Source of the DNA: an uncultured bacterium
GTDB taxonomy: Bacteria; Bacillota; Clostridia; Lachnospirales; Lachnospiraceae
Assembly: GCA_905214955.1 (NCBI GenBank)
Contig: CAJMON010000102.1
Location: forward strand, 1 to 7,086
DNA: 7,086 nucleotides
Direction: 5' to 3'
A program made the position numbers and the translations under genes. The first letter of the stretch is position 1. Each line of letters starts with the position of its first letter. The notes beneath the pieces were generated by a model. The model was given only the letters and a program-made list of their open reading frames with translations, searched no databases and had not been told where the DNA came from. Below are positions 6,082 through 7,086 of the stretch, one piece after another.

Positions 6082-6086
6082 TGCGC
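6076..6086. promoter_or_regulatory. GC-rich dyad between rhaD and lrgA
   Basis: GCGCA-A-TGCGC, a perfect 5-bp inverted repeat, stands out in AT-rich surroundings. It covers the possible lrgAB -35 box, so it could be an operator. In the minus-strand RNA it is a short GCGC hairpin followed by TTTT, which could also act as a weak terminator or attenuator after rhaD. The stem is too short to choose. Confidence 0.35.
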
Positions 6087-6112
6087 AAACTGCACTCGAA
6101 AATTGTCTTTTT

Positions 6113-6955
6113 TTACGGTTCTATCGTCTTTTTTTCATACAAAAACCGCTCCGGAAGGGAAATGGAAAATCCCTGTTCCAGCTGCCGGAAATTCTCCGGA
6201 GTGATAGTCTGGCGCTTTGCAGGAGCCATAGATAACACCTTAATCAGAATCTCTGCAGATTTCTCAATGGTGTGCATCAGACCAAAAGTCAGGTCAAAAT
6301 CCTCTCCGGAGCAGAACATGCCATGGTGCGCCCAGATGACTGCATTGTACTGCTCCATCAGATGACTGGTGGCCACTGCAATTTCTCTTCCTCCTGGAAC
6401 CATCCATCCGATGACGCCCACGCCTTCCGGGAAGACTACCGGACACTCAGTAGCCATTTCCCACAGCTCTCTAGTGAAGACCTCGTCCTTTAAAGGAAGG
6501 ACAAAAGTCAGGGCAATGGTGTTGGTGGTGTGGGCATGGTAAATGACCCGGTGCTTTCCGTTTGTCACACGCTTTTTTACTTCATGATTCATCAGGTGGG
6601 TAGGCAGCTCACTGGTAGGTCTTCCGCCCTCTACCAGCCCCCAGCAGATCCGGTAATTTTCGCCCTTCTCATCCAGTTCAATGATGGCCAGACAGGCTTC
6701 CGGATCCACAATAATGTTACGGAAATATTTTCCAGTTCCTGTTACCAGGAAGAACTCTCCTGCCAGTCCCGGCACGCTGGTGCCGATGGGCAGCCACTCT
6801 CCGTTAAAATTCAGTCTTGGGCGGATGCCCTCCACTTCTGCCTCTTTTAAACGGTAAGAAAGATTTCCGCCGTTTCTCTCATGCCATCCCTGCTGATAAC
6901 CGTCATCTGCCATTTTGATAAATCCACGCATAAATTTTGAATCCAGTACTTTCAT
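6113..6955 (-). CDS. rhaD: Rhamnulose-1-phosphate aldolase (EC 4.1.2.19)
   Basis: A cytoplasmic class II, zinc-dependent aldolase that splits L-rhamnulose-1-phosphate into dihydroxyacetone phosphate and L-lactaldehyde, the last committed step of rhamnose breakdown. The 280 residues compare with 274 in E. coli RhaD, and the two align from memory almost throughout with an offset of one: GWHERNGGNLS at 23-33, TGTGKYFRN at 72-80, catalytic Glu116 in TSELP, zinc ligands His140 and His142 in YHAHTTN, and His211 in AHHG. The TECPVVFPEGVG block at 169-180 and the WMVPG block at 184-188 are also RhaD-like, which separates it from fuculose-phosphate aldolase and from ribulose-phosphate epimerase, both shorter. 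Start: ATG with GGAGG 7 nt upstream. It is the first gene of a minus-strand run with lrgA and lrgB; any rhamnose isomerase or kinase would lie beyond the right edge. The final residues (KKTIEP) are uncommon but unremarkable. Confidence 0.96.
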   Translation of the reverse strand: MKVLDSKFMRGFIKMADDGYQQGWHERNGGNLSYRLKEAEVEGIRPRLNFNGEWLPIGTSVPGLAGEFFLVTGTGKYFRNIIVDPEACLAIIELDEKGENYRICWGLVEGGRPTSELPTHLMNHEVKKRVTNGKHRVIYHAHTTNTIALTFVLPLKDEVFTRELWEMATECPVVFPEGVGVIGWMVPGGREIAVATSHLMEQYNAVIWAHHGMFCSGEDFDLTFGLMHTIEKSAEILIKVLSMAPAKRQTITPENFRQLEQGFSISLPERFLYEKKTIEP

Positions 6956-6962
6956 ATTCTAA

Positions 6963-6969
6963 CCTCCAT
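6963..6969 (-). promoter_or_regulatory. Ribosome binding site of rhaD
   Basis: ATGGAGG on the minus strand, GGAGG 7 nt before the ATG. It confirms the chosen rhaD start. Confidence 0.8.
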
Positions 6970-7086
6970 TTTTGAAATACTTCCGGCATCCTGTCTGCTT
7001 GCTGTTTCCAGTATCCCGTTCTTTCGCTGTATATCTGCTTTTTTGTGTTATTTTGTTATTTTTATGTTTGTTTTAATTTGTTTTTC
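6970..7086 (-). other. A-rich upstream region of rhaD
   Basis: No gene is visible. On the minus strand the part beyond 7040 is almost pure A with scattered C and T, as seen in UP elements or bent DNA upstream of promoters, and it holds a tandem AAAATAAC pair (7047-7062). Only weak promoter boxes were found (GATACT at 7015-7010; TATACA at 7033-7028), without an acceptable -35. The transcript may begin upstream of the window. Confidence 0.4.
7047..7062. repeat. Tandem 8-bp repeat
   Basis: GTTATTTT twice in a row on the plus strand. It could be half-sites for a regulator of the rhamnose genes, or simply low-complexity AT sequence. Confidence 0.35.

Noticed and set aside
6113..6955. Fuculose-phosphate aldolase or ribulose-5-phosphate epimerase instead of RhaD
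   Set aside because: Both are about 215-235 residues and lack the RhaD-type insert and the TECPVVFPEGVG block seen here.

Overview
The window looks like chromosomal DNA from a low-to-mid GC Gram-positive anaerobe. The best guess is a gut Lachnospiraceae member (Blautia/Ruminococcus/Clostridium XIVa type). Reasons: strong AGGAGG-type ribosome binding sites, sigma-A-type promoters with a 17-bp spacer, a clostridial-type hexameric glutamate dehydrogenase, and a rhamnose aldolase. The genus call is inference; no phage, plasmid, transposase, rRNA, tRNA or CRISPR signal was seen.

Layout. (1) 41-3067, minus strand: a 1008-residue cation-transporting P-type ATPase of the CtpE-like group. About 225 residues of very acidic Glu/Pro-rich sequence precede its membrane core. 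A Shine-Dalgarno sequence at the extreme left edge shows that another minus-strand gene probably starts just outside the window, so the ATPase is likely followed by a co-transcribed gene. (2) 3068-3375: a divergent regulatory region with one promoter per direction and four short dyads that could be operators. (3) 3376-4710, plus strand: gdhA, NADP-type glutamate dehydrogenase, with an extended -10 promoter, a strong ribosome binding site and a textbook terminator. It looks like a single-gene transcript. (4) 4711-4967: the convergent gap, holding the gdhA terminator and an element of about 100 nt with three hairpins whose wobble pairs favour the minus-strand RNA. (5) 4968-6955, minus strand, read right to left: rhaD (rhamnulose-1-phosphate aldolase), then an lrgA/cidA-type gene and an lrgB/cidB-type gene that overlap by 8 nt. 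(6) 6956-7086: the A-rich (minus strand) leader of rhaD.

How the genes may work together. GdhA assimilates ammonium into glutamate and appears independent of its neighbours. RhaD splits rhamnulose-1-phosphate into DHAP and L-lactaldehyde. The LrgA/LrgB pair belongs to a membrane family first described as holin/antiholin-like, with some members later shown to carry small carboxylates such as pyruvate or glycolate/glycerate. Its position behind an aldolase suggests that here it moves a small acid produced in sugar breakdown. This is the most testable new idea in the window. The other unusual items are the acidic ATPase extension with its in-frame repeat, and the structured intergenic element.
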